Of a DNA stretch of 18,265 nucleotides, positions 6,937-14,017 are shown piece after piece. This stretch comes from RBG-16-64-43 sp035288225 (lineage in GTDB: Bacteria > Chloroflexota > Anaerolineae > Anaerolineales > RBG-16-64-43), in NCBI GenBank assembly GCA_035288225.1, contig DATEAT010000162.1, positions 1-18,265 on the forward strand, read 5' to 3'. The notes beneath the pieces are model-generated. The model was not told the origin of the DNA. It did no database searches and saw only the letters and a program-made list of their open reading frames with translations. Both the position numbers and the translations under genes were made by a program. Within the stretch, counting starts at the first letter, position 1, and the number at the start of each line of letters is the position of its first letter.

Positions 6937-7542
6937 ATGCGCATGACTGCTCTTGCCCGCATCCTTCTCCTGATCACCTCTCTCCTGGCAGCGTACCAGA
7001 TCGCCATTGGGATCGACGGGCTGGGCACTCTGCCCATCATCGCCTACACCCTCACCTTTGGGATCCTGCTCGTGGCCGGATTGTTGCTCATCATCTTGGG
7101 TCTCGACGTGCTGGACAGCCCCATCGTGGTCATCGCCTCGACGGTCATCCCGCTGAGCCTGTCCTTGGGGCTGGTCTGGGAGCACTGCTCCGCCTATAGG
7201 ATCCCTTACCTGATCTTTGTCATCGTTGGGTTTCTGGCTGTCCTCACAACTCGCCTTCTCCCTTTGCGCAGCAAACTGCCCGTGATGGTTGTGGCGATTG
7301 TCCATGGCATCGCCGGGCTGACGATCTTTGTGCTTCCGATTCTTCTCAGTATCACCGGGCAGGCGCGCCCCGCGTTCAGCCTGGTGGGTGTTGGCGGCGC
7401 GCTCATTGGTGTCGCCGGGTTGCTTCTGGCCCTGCTCAAGGCCGGCAGACCGCTCCTCTCGCGGGAAACCATTCTCAAAGTGCTGCCTGGCCTGCTCTTG
7501 CTCATGACCTCTGCCTTCGTAGCAGGGTTCGCGTTGGGATAG
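6937..7542 (+). CDS. Small multi-helix membrane protein (paralogue B)
   Basis: A 201-residue protein with six to seven hydrophobic segments, homologous along nearly its whole length to the protein at 2812-3429. The pair shares GLLLI-x-LGL, SP-x-V, IPL-x-x-S-x-GLV, VGFLA, HG-x-AGL-x-IF, VG-x-GG-x-LIG and LLLLMT-x-AF-x-x-GF. H123 here corresponds to H125 of its relative. Differences are concentrated in the N-terminal helix and in the loop after the fourth helix. The start has only a weak GAAAGA upstream, and a second ATG lies two codons in. The two copies flank the oxidase-like, SUMF1 and CtaB genes, so they may form a heterodimer or be alternative small subunits. Function unknown. Confidence 0.85.
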   Translation: MRMTALARILLLITSLLAAYQIAIGIDGLGTLPIIAYTLTFGILLVAGLLLIILGLDVLDSPIVVIASTVIPLSLSLGLVWEHCSAYRIPYLIFVIVGFLAVLTTRLLPLRSKLPVMVVAIVHGIAGLTIFVLPILLSITGQARPAFSLVGVGGALIGVAGLLLALLKAGRPLLSRETILKVLPGLLLLMTSAFVAGFALG

Positions 7543-7607
7543 ACCCGAGGGGCTGCCGTGGCACGCGCCGCCCATCGAGCAAGTCCCCTATCGATGAGGA
7601 GGGTCCC

Positions 7608-8303
7608 ATGTCTTCAAGAAACACATGGTGGGGCAAGACGCTGCGCATCATTGGGATTGTGCTGATGAGCCTGACCGCCGCCTTTACCATCATGGGCGGC
7701 GCGGGGACGAGCTGCGTGGCCCTGAACCCTACCGGGTTCGGAGAGAAGTTCGCCGCGATCGCCAGAGTTCAGTGGCTGTACGTTCTCTTCGTCCTGGTTA
7801 CGCTCGCCATCGGCATCATGGGCGTGCGGGCGGTCGTCCTTCTCGTGAAGGGAACCAAGAACGCCTATCGCTACACGATGATCGCGCTGGCGCTGGGCAT
7901 ACTGGTTGGCGGCGGCCACATGGCCGCCTCGCGCCTCCTACGCGGATCATCCATGCCGGTGGACATGGTCGTTTACACAACCGCCCTGGCCCTGATCGTC
8001 TTCCTTCTCTTCCGCATCCCCGGCGTTTGGCAGGGCGTGAATTTCGAGAAGCCCGTTGCTGAGAAGACGACGGGCCGCCTGGCTGCCGCCATCGCGCTGG
8101 GCGCCTCTGGGCTCCTGGTATTGAGTATCCAATTCATCATGGCCCCAACCCATAGCATCGATGGGATGAACTACGCCGACGTCTGGCACTCTGCCCTGAC
8201 ACTCATCGGTTTGGGTTTGGTTCTCGCCGGAATTGCGCGCGCCAGCGCTTGGAAGCTCGTCAGGTTCGCTCTTGCTCGCAATAGCAGAACCTCCACCGCG
8301 TGA
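7608..8303 (+). CDS. Six-helix membrane protein, unknown function
   Basis: ATG with a strong GAGGAGGG 4 bases upstream; 231 residues with about six hydrophobic segments (near 11-30, 56-79, 88-108, 119-136, 158-176 and 175-192, then a basic tail). The first loop holds GAGTSCVALNPTGFGEKFA with a single Cys36. Histidines occur at H104 (GGGHMAASRLLRG), H162 and H174 (DVWHSALTLIGLG), the last inside a helix. I recognise no family. It is the last gene before a strong terminator, so it is probably the final member of the membrane-protein operon. By position it could be another subunit of the oxidase-like complex. Confidence 0.85.
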   Translation: MSSRNTWWGKTLRIIGIVLMSLTAAFTIMGGAGTSCVALNPTGFGEKFAAIARVQWLYVLFVLVTLAIGIMGVRAVVLLVKGTKNAYRYTMIALALGILVGGGHMAASRLLRGSSMPVDMVVYTTALALIVFLLFRIPGVWQGVNFEKPVAEKTTGRLAAAIALGASGLLVLSIQFIMAPTHSIDGMNYADVWHSALTLIGLGLVLAGIARASAWKLVRFALARNSRTSTA

Positions 8304-8374
8304 GGCGCTCAGCAGGAAAATGCCGAGCATGCCCGGTTGCGATCCAGAAGCAGAGGGCCTTCCCTCTAGCTCTC

Positions 8375-8413
8375 ATGAACCTGCCCCGACGATCATCGGG
8401 GCAGGTTCATTTT
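8375..8413 (+). terminator. Intrinsic terminator closing the membrane-protein cluster
   Basis: A perfect 15-bp stem (ATGAACCTGCCCCGA at 8375-8389 with its complement at 8396-8410) encloses the 6-base loop CGATCA and runs into TTT (8411-8413). A smaller hairpin, AGAGGG-CCTT-CCCTCT at 8352-8367, lies just upstream. The position, 72 bases after the last membrane-protein stop codon, fits an operon end. Confidence 0.85.
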
Positions 8414-8870
8414 CGTGTCCGTGGATTGCCTTCATATCCCCTGGCCTCTTTGGACTTGGCCGGGGCTTAGGGCCACTCACTCTCGCCTCACCTCAGCCGC
8501 CCGTGGGTGCGATGGTCGCATCCTGGATCCAATTCGCGGCGATACGGAGTAATCCCTGAGACCAGGATCACCGAGGACTTGCCCCCCCGACTCCTCCGTC
8601 CCCTTCGACAACGATCCAGCGCTTCTGCAGTGAATAGAACGGAGTGGCCAATGATCGCCGAGCGGATCGCTCGCGCCGCAGGCTTACCTACCGACTGAGC
8701 CCCCGCCCCGTTGAACACGAAGGTCCGCTAGTGAGTGTGGCGTCGAGGCTGGCGCCTGCGCTGACTGTGGCTTTAGACCGGTAATCCGGGACTGTAACTC
8801 GCTGTACGTCACCACTTGACAGCGATTTGGAAATCTCGTCCACTTCCACGTGACATTCTGCGCACACGCA
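8414..8870. other. Non-coding stretch, no gene supported
   Basis: About 460 bases between the terminator and the ArsR promoter region. Short open frames exist on both strands (for example 8507-8698), but none has a ribosome-binding site together with a protein-like sequence. A perfect TTGACA stands at 8816-8821, but nothing like a -10 box follows at the right spacing. ATCCTGG (8520-8526) and CCAGGAT (8562-8568) are weak inverted arms. No tRNA, terminal repeat or transposase remnant is seen. Confidence 0.6.
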
Positions 8871-8886
8871 TGTGACGCCTGTCACT
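8871..8886 (+). promoter_or_regulatory. CRP-like binding site TGTGA-N6-TCACT
   Basis: TGTGACGCCTGTCACT matches the CRP consensus TGTGA-N6-TCACA at nine of ten conserved positions and contains the perfect inverted repeat GTGAC-gcct-GTCAC. Its centre is about 62 bases before the start of transcription expected from the candidate promoter downstream, the usual class I activator position. The Crp-family protein encoded at 301-1029 has a recognition helix (R204, D205, R209) compatible with a TGTGA half-site, but nothing shows directly that it binds here. Confidence 0.5.
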
Positions 8887-8905
8887 TTGCCCGCTTCTTC
8901 CTAGG

Positions 8906-8934
8906 TTGTATCCATATGTTATCGCGTGTATGCG
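8906..8934 (+). promoter_or_regulatory. Candidate promoter for the arsR-octaheme operon
   Basis: TTGTAT (8906-8911) and TATGCG (8929-8934) are separated by exactly 17 bases and could act as -35 and -10 boxes, giving a start near 8941. The -10 box is poor (three of six matches), as expected for a promoter needing an activator. The CRP-like site upstream and the inverted repeats overlapping the -10 make the arrangement coherent. Confidence 0.35.
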
Positions 8935-8952
8935 GATTGCCGCATATCCGCA
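8929..8952. promoter_or_regulatory. Nested inverted repeats, likely ArsR operator
   Basis: TATGCGG-attg-CCGCATA (8929-8946) has 7-bp arms. A second inverted repeat, TGCGGAT-8-ATCCGCA (8931-8952), also with 7-bp arms, overlaps it. ArsR/SmtB repressors usually bind such imperfect dyads beside their own start codon. The site would cover the -10 region and start of transcription, fitting repression. It also favours the ATG at 8965 as the true start, because more upstream starts would put the dyad inside or against the gene. Confidence 0.5.
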
Positions 8953-8964
8953 ATGGGGCGCACA

Positions 8965-9294
8965 ATGGATAAGGGACAACTCTCTCAAGAAGTGATCCGC
9001 TTGCATGCCGATATATGTTCGGCTCTGGCGGACCCCAGCCGCCTGCTCCTCCTCTACGCTCTGGCTGACAAGCCGCACACCGTCTCCGAACTCACCGCCG
9101 ATGTGAACATCAGCCAGCCCACCACCTCGCGCCACCTGCGCGTGCTGCGCGAGCACGGGCTGGTGCGCGCCGAACGCCAGGGACAGAACATCGAATACAC
9201 GTTGTGCGATCACCGCATTCTCGAGGCGCTCGACCTGCTGCGCGCCGTGTTGCGCGACAGCATTGCCCACCGCGCCAGCCTGATCTCTGAGTAG
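8965..9294 (+). CDS. ArsR-family winged-helix repressor
   Basis: The product is 109 residues from the ATG at 8965. Earlier in-frame starts (GTG 8926, ATG 8953) have no ribosome-binding site, and the GTG precedes the predicted start of transcription. The fold is a compact ArsR/SmtB winged helix: SALADPSRLLLLYALADKPHTVSE, then helix-turn-helix ISQPTTSRHLRVLREHGLV and wing RAERQGQNIEYTL. The metal-binding ELCVCDL motif of arsenic and zinc sensors is absent. Two cysteines remain, C18 in the N-terminal helix and C81 after the wing (YTLCDHRILEAL). C81 lies about where the second reactive Cys of the sulfide sensors BigR/SqrR is found, so thiol-based sensing of sulfane sulfur is conceivable. It starts the sulfur-cytochrome operon and is probably autoregulated. 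The inducer is unproven. Confidence 0.88.
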   Translation: MDKGQLSQEVIRLHADICSALADPSRLLLLYALADKPHTVSELTADVNISQPTTSRHLRVLREHGLVRAERQGQNIEYTLCDHRILEALDLLRAVLRDSIAHRASLISE

Positions 9295-9318
9295 CCCAGC
9301 AAGAACGCAGGAGCTTCT

Positions 9319-10761
9319 ATGAGGAAACGAATTCCTGTCTGGCTAATCGGCCTGATCGTCACCCTGGCCGTCATCATCATCCCGGTGACGGTCTTCTGGC
9401 CCAAGGCCTCGCCGCCGGCAGATGATCCGCAGGCGGCGATCCAACCGACGCCCGTCCATACCTCCCACGCGGATATCGTCCAGGGGCCGCTCACCACACC
9501 ACAAGAGGTCACACGCAATTGCCTCACCTGCCACGCGGATGCGGCAGGCGAGGTGATGAAGACCTCCCACTGGACATGGGAATCGGAACCCTTCAACGTT
9601 CCGTGGCGCGATGAGCCGGTGACCATCGGCAAAGCCAACCAGATCAACAACTTCTGCATCGGCGCGCAAGGCAATCAGAAGCAGTGCATGTCGTGCCACA
9701 CCGGCTACGGCTGGCAGGAAGATGCCGCGTACGACTTCGGTGTGCAGGAAAACGTGGATTGCCTGGCATGCCACGCCGATCCCTCGACCTACGCCAAGGG
9801 CAATTATGGCAACCCAGTCGAAGGGATTGATTTGCTCGCGGCCGCGAAAAGCGTGCGCGCTCCCTCTCGCGAGAATTGCGGCAAGTGTCACTTCGATGGT
9901 GGAGGCGGCAACGGCGTCAAGCACGGCGACCTCGACGAGAGCTTGATCTTTCCCACCGAGGAGCTCGACGTGCACATGGGCAAGCTCGACATGCAGTGCA
10001 CGGCCTGCCACACCACCCGCGATCATCAGATCCTTGGCCGCTTGATCGCCGACAACTACACCATCAATCCGGCCGAGCAGGTTTCGTGCACGCAGTGCCA
10101 CGCCCAGGCGCCGCATGAGGACGAGCGCCTGAATTCGCACTTGGCCACCCTCGCCTGCCAGACCTGTCACATACCGGCCATGGCCGTCAAGGACCCGACC
10201 AAGACCTATTGGGATTGGTCGACCGCCGGGCAGGACTTGCCCGAGGACCACTACACCTACCTCAAGATCAAAGGCTCATTCGTCTACCAGAAGGATTTCA
10301 AGCCCACCTACATGTGGTTTGACGGGAACCTTTCCTATCGCTACCTGCTGGGCGACAAGATCGACCCCACTCGCTCGACAGTCATTGATCAGCCTTCCGG
10401 CGGCCGCGACGATCCGAACTCGCGCATCTTCCCCTTCAAGCTGCATGTCGCCAACCAGCCCTACGATCAGATCTACAACTACTTGCTTCAGCCCATCACC
10501 GCCGGTGATAACGGCTACTGGACCAGCTTTGATTGGGACAACTCGTTCCGCCTGGCCGAGACCATCATGGGCCTGAAGTATTCAGGCAGCTACGGTTTCG
10601 CCGAGACCTACATGTACTGGCCGACAACTCACATGGTCCAACCCAAAGAAAACGCTCTGCAGTGCAACGACTGCCACTCCGCCAACGGCCGCCTGGACTG
10701 GGAAGCGCTGGGGTACCCCGGTGATCCCATGGAATGGGGCGGGAGGTTTGACCCCCAATGA
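9319..10761 (+). CDS. Octaheme c-type cytochrome, tetrathionate reductase family
   Basis: The 480-residue protein has an N-terminal membrane anchor (about 7-27) and exactly eight C-x-x-C-H sites, starting at C68, C123, C148, C187, C227, C257, C280 and C449. The phrases KTSHWTWE, NNFCIGAQGN and CMSCHTGYGW are characteristic of the octaheme tetrathionate reductase (Otr) family described in Shewanella. That enzyme can reduce tetrathionate, nitrite or hydroxylamine in vitro, and one heme has a lysine ligand; K160 in YAKGNYG is a candidate. The protein should face the periplasm. The true substrate is uncertain because the family is biochemically promiscuous, but the transporter genes downstream favour sulfur oxyanions. 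The ATG has AGGAG 5 bases upstream. The stop overlaps the next ATG (ATGA), so it is co-translated with its probable electron partner. Confidence 0.92.
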   Translation: MRKRIPVWLIGLIVTLAVIIIPVTVFWPKASPPADDPQAAIQPTPVHTSHADIVQGPLTTPQEVTRNCLTCHADAAGEVMKTSHWTWESEPFNVPWRDEPVTIGKANQINNFCIGAQGNQKQCMSCHTGYGWQEDAAYDFGVQENVDCLACHADPSTYAKGNYGNPVEGIDLLAAAKSVRAPSRENCGKCHFDGGGGNGVKHGDLDESLIFPTEELDVHMGKLDMQCTACHTTRDHQILGRLIADNYTINPAEQVSCTQCHAQAPHEDERLNSHLATLACQTCHIPAMAVKDPTKTYWDWSTAGQDLPEDHYTYLKIKGSFVYQKDFKPTYMWFDGNLSYRYLLGDKIDPTRSTVIDQPSGGRDDPNSRIFPFKLHVANQPYDQIYNYLLQPITAGDNGYWTSFDWDNSFRLAETIMGLKYSGSYGFAETYMYWPTTHMVQPKENALQCNDCHSANGRLDWEALGYPGDPMEWGGRFDPQ

Positions 10762-13439
10762 AGCGCAAGAGCCTGATCCTAACGAGCTCGCTCGTCATCC
10801 TGGCCGGGGCCGGCGTGGTCGGAGTTGCCTTCGCGCGCAGCACCACCCTGCCCGTCTCCCAACCCTCACCCATTCACCCGCAGTTTGCGTTTCTCGATGA
10901 ACAAGGCGTGAATGTCTTGGACAGCGGCGCACCAGTCTCCGCCCAGCGCACGTGCGGTGAGTGCCACGACACCGACTTCATCGCCAGCCACGGCTTTCAC
11001 AGCGATATGGGTCTGAGCGATTTCGGAGCGTCCGGCCTGGCTCGTGCCTGGGACCTCAGCAACGGCCCATTCGGCAAGTGGAACCCGCTCACATACCGCA
11101 ATCTCTCCGCGGCGGGCGATGGGCGCCTCGATATGGGCACCTCGGACTGGATCCGCACCAACGCCGCGCGCTTCGTCGGCGGTGGGCCGGGTGTGGATAG
11201 CCGCAGCGGGGCGATTCTTCCCGATGGTGATCCAAACCCGGAGAACTGGGATTGGGCCACCTCGGGCGTGTTGGAGGTGGATTGCTTCCTCTGCCACCTG
11301 CCCGACCCAAACAATGAGGCCCGCGTTAATGCCATTCAGGCGGGGGACTTCCGCGGCGCTGCAATGGCCACGCTAGCTGGCACCGGCATCGTCGAGACCG
11401 TCGGCAGCGCATATATGTGGAACCGCTCGGCCTTCACCGAGGATGGCCTGCTCGCGACGATCACGATCCAAGACCCGACCAACGAGAATTGCGCGCAGTG
11501 CCATGGCCTGGTCCACACCGGAGATACGCCCCTCACCCTCACCGGTTGCGACTTGACCAATTGGCAGACCGCCACTACCGGCCAAGTCATCTCCGGCGAG
11601 GATATTGCTCTATCGGGGATGAACCTGGCCAACAAGGATAGCCTTACCCGCGCGTGGGATGTTCACGCCGAGCGCGGTCTCGAGTGCACCGACTGCCACT
11701 ACTCGCTCAACAATCCTGCCTACTCGGTCAAAGAACAGGCACCCTCCCATCTCGAATTCGACCCCCGGCGGCTGGAGATCGGCGAGTATCTGCAGCGACC
11801 CGATCACAACCTGGCCCGCGGGCAGAGCGCGCAAAACACGGTGGCCCCCGAGCTGCGCGGCACCATGCGCCGCTGCGAGAGCTGCCACGAAACGGCCGCC
11901 TCGCACACCTGGCTGCCGTACGCCGAGCGCCACATGGACGAACTCGCGTGCGAGAGCTGCCACACACCGCAGATCTATGCGCCGGCCGTGGAGTCGTACG
12001 ACTGGACGGTTCTGCGCCCGACCGGCGAGGCGGTGAGCACATGCCGCGGCGTGGAAGACGCGAGCGGGTCGCTCTCAGACCTAGTGAGCGGTTTTGCCCC
12101 GGTGCTGCTTTCGCGCCAAACCCAGGATGGAGATTCGCAACTCGCACCCTACAACCTGGTCACGGCCTGGTATTGGGTGTACGACGATCCCAACGGCCCG
12201 CGTCCGGTGCGGCTGCAGGATCTGCAAGCCGCGTACATCAAGGACGGGACATATCTGCCGGAGGTCGTCCAGGCGCTCGACTCAGACGGCGACGGAGCCC
12301 TCAGTGAAGCCGAACTACGCCTCGACACTCCCGCGAAGGTGTCGGTCATTACCGAGCGCCTGACTTCGATCGGCCTTGCCAACCCGCGCATCGAGGGCCA
12401 AATCCAACCCTACAGCATCAATCACAACGTGGTGGGCGGCGAGTGGGCCACACGCGATTGCCAAACCTGCCACAGCGACGGTTCGCGCCTCACAGAGCCG
12501 GTGACCCTTGCGGGCGTTGTGCCGGGGGGCGTGCTGCCCGAATTCGTCAAGGATTCGAACACGCGCACCACTGGCACCCTGGCCGTGGCCGGCGAGAGCC
12601 TGACCTATTCCCCTGCCGCGCGCGACCAGAACCTGTATATCTTCGGCCGCAACCGAGTACCGTGGGTGGACTGGACCGGCGGACTGTTCTTCCTGGGCGT
12701 GCTGGGCGCCGTTGCTGCCCATGGTGGGCTGCGCTTCTTCTCTGCGCTCAAGGCCCCGCGCCGCACAACGGAATTGAAGCGGGTCTACATGTACGCGGTC
12801 TACGAGCGCTTCTGGCATTGGCTGCAAAGCTTCGCTATCCTCATCCTGCTCTTCACCGGCTTGGTCATCCACCGCCCGGATATGTTCGGTCTGTTCAGTT
12901 TCTCGCATGTCGTCACCGTCCACAACGTCCTGGCTATCCTGCTGGTGATCAACGCCGGGCTGTCGCTCTTCTACCATGTGGTCAGCGGCGAGATCCGCCA
13001 GTACTTGCCGCGTCCCTACGGCTTCTTCGACGACGCCATCGTTCAGGCCAAGTATTACCTGGGCGGCATCTTCCGCGGCCAAGGTCACCCGTTCGAGAAG
13101 CGGCCGGATGCGAAGCTCAACCCGTTGCAGCAGGTGACATACTTTGGCATCCTCAACGTGCTGCTGCCGCTGCAAATCGTCACCGGTGCGCTCATGATGG
13201 GCGTGCAGATGTTCCCGCAGGTTGCCGCGTGGTTGGGGGGCTTGCCGCTCCTGGCTCCCTTCCATAGCCTGGTGGCGTGGACCTTCGCTGCCTTTATCGT
13301 CGGCCACGTTTATCTCACCACCACCGGGCCGCGGCCGCTCACCTCGATCCGAGCCATGATGAACGGGTGGGAAGAGATCGAAGCCCACGCCGAAGAAAGC
13401 GCGGGCAACAATCCTCCCGCAGAAAAGGAGACGCCATGA
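10758..13439 (+). CDS. Heptaheme cytochrome c / EF-hand / cytochrome b561 fusion
   Basis: An 893-residue fusion that probably moves electrons between the quinone pool and the octaheme cytochrome. Order: N-terminal signal or anchor (about 5-25); seven C-x-x-C-H hemes starting at C66, C176, C245, C310, C373, C398 and C568; an EF-hand-like calcium loop at D508-E519 (DSDGDGALSEAE, with acidic residues at loop positions 1, 3, 5 and 12); a membrane helix near 640-660; and a four-helix cytochrome b561 module (about 675-870). The b module contains ERFWHWLQSF, VTVHNVLAILL, FYHVVSG and APFHSLVAWTFAAFIVGHVYL, whose histidines can ligate b hemes as in hydrogenase and thiosulfate reductase cytochrome b subunits. 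Separate subunits are the more usual arrangement. It overlaps both neighbouring genes by 4 bases. Confidence 0.9.
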   Translation: MKRKSLILTSSLVILAGAGVVGVAFARSTTLPVSQPSPIHPQFAFLDEQGVNVLDSGAPVSAQRTCGECHDTDFIASHGFHSDMGLSDFGASGLARAWDLSNGPFGKWNPLTYRNLSAAGDGRLDMGTSDWIRTNAARFVGGGPGVDSRSGAILPDGDPNPENWDWATSGVLEVDCFLCHLPDPNNEARVNAIQAGDFRGAAMATLAGTGIVETVGSAYMWNRSAFTEDGLLATITIQDPTNENCAQCHGLVHTGDTPLTLTGCDLTNWQTATTGQVISGEDIALSGMNLANKDSLTRAWDVHAERGLECTDCHYSLNNPAYSVKEQAPSHLEFDPRRLEIGEYLQRPDHNLARGQSAQNTVAPELRGTMRRCESCHETAASHTWLPYAERHMDELACESCHTPQIYAPAVESYDWTVLRPTGEAVSTCRGVEDASGSLSDLVSGFAPVLLSRQTQDGDSQLAPYNLVTAWYWVYDDPNGPRPVRLQDLQAAYIKDGTYLPEVVQALDSDGDGALSEAELRLDTPAKVSVITERLTSIGLANPRIEGQIQPYSINHNVVGGEWATRDCQTCHSDGSRLTEPVTLAGVVPGGVLPEFVKDSNTRTTGTLAVAGESLTYSPAARDQNLYIFGRNRVPWVDWTGGLFFLGVLGAVAAHGGLRFFSALKAPRRTTELKRVYMYAVYERFWHWLQSFAILILLFTGLVIHRPDMFGLFSFSHVVTVHNVLAILLVINAGLSLFYHVVSGEIRQYLPRPYGFFDDAIVQAKYYLGGIFRGQGHPFEKRPDAKLNPLQQVTYFGILNVLLPLQIVTGALMMGVQMFPQVAAWLGGLPLLAPFHSLVAWTFAAFIVGHVYLTTTGPRPLTSIRAMMNGWEEIEAHAEESAGNNPPAEKETP

Positions 13440-14008
13440 CAACCCTTGCGCCGGCTCGACCCAAATCGCGGACGGGTCTGAGAGGATTCTTCTCCCGCCC
13501 CGAGAAACCTTACATCCATCCCTACCTGGGAGGCGCGCTGCTGGGAATCGTTCTCTTCTTGGCCTTTCTTATCACGCGCAATGGACTGGGCGCTTCGGGC
13601 GGCATGAACCGCTATGTGGCCGTCGTGGAAGACGCCATCGCCCCAGGCCACATCGATCGCACGCCCTACCTGCTTAAGCTGGCCGGCGGTGCGAAGAACG
13701 CGCTTGACGATTGGAGTGTCCCGCTCATCACCGGCGCACTTCTCGGCGGGATGGTCTCGGGTTTCTTCAACGGCAGGCTCAAGCCCGAAATCAACAAGGG
13801 CCCGCGCATCACCAACCGCACCCGCCTCATCCTGGCATTCAGCGGCGGGGCCATCATGGCCTACGGCGCACGCATGGCGCGCGGCTGCACCTCGGGCCAG
13901 GCGCTCTCGGGCGGAGCCACCCTCTCGGCCGGCTCGTGGGCGCTGATGATGTGCATCTTCGGTGGGGCCTACGCGCTGGCGTACTTCCTGCGCCGGGCAT
14001 GGAATTAG
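13436..14008 (+). CDS. YeeE/YedE-family transporter, first half
   Basis: The ATG overlaps the previous stop (ATGA). The 190-residue protein has about four helices and carries the diagnostic YeeE/YedE signature GARMARGCTSGQALSGG, with C151, followed by ATLSAGSWALMM. Full-length YeeE (TsuA) imports thiosulfate through cysteines lining the pore. Here the protein is split in two, and the partner gene with the second signature lies 9 bases downstream. It should form a heteromeric inner-membrane channel for a sulfur compound. Position after the tetrathionate-reductase-type cytochromes suggests thiosulfate or a related sulfane-sulfur species as substrate, but specificity cannot be read from sequence. 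Confidence 0.88.
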   Translation: MTTLAPARPKSRTGLRGFFSRPEKPYIHPYLGGALLGIVLFLAFLITRNGLGASGGMNRYVAVVEDAIAPGHIDRTPYLLKLAGGAKNALDDWSVPLITGALLGGMVSGFFNGRLKPEINKGPRITNRTRLILAFSGGAIMAYGARMARGCTSGQALSGGATLSAGSWALMMCIFGGAYALAYFLRRAWN

Positions 14009-14017
14009 GAGGCGGCG

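Noticed and set aside
6625..7575. 316-residue minus-strand open frame spanning the end of ctaB and paralogue B
   Set aside because: Extremely Gln/Asp/Gly/His-rich and crosses two real genes; an antisense artefact of GC-rich third positions.
8520..8568. ATCCTGG/CCAGGAT inverted arms as a mobile-element end
   Set aside because: Only 7 bases, about 35 apart, with no flanking duplication or transposase; consistent with chance.
8507..8698. 63-residue open frame in the long intergenic region
   Set aside because: No ribosome-binding site, low-complexity Arg/Pro/Ser sequence, and resemblance to commonly mispredicted short frames.
8816..8821. Perfect TTGACA as the -35 box of the ArsR promoter
   Set aside because: No A/T-rich -10 sequence follows at 15 to 19 bases, and it is about 145 bases from the start codon. 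Kept only as a remark.
12315..13442. 375-residue minus-strand open frame opposite the cytochrome b561 region
   Set aside because: It lies opposite a well-supported heme protein, its composition is antisense-like, and it has no recognisable domain.
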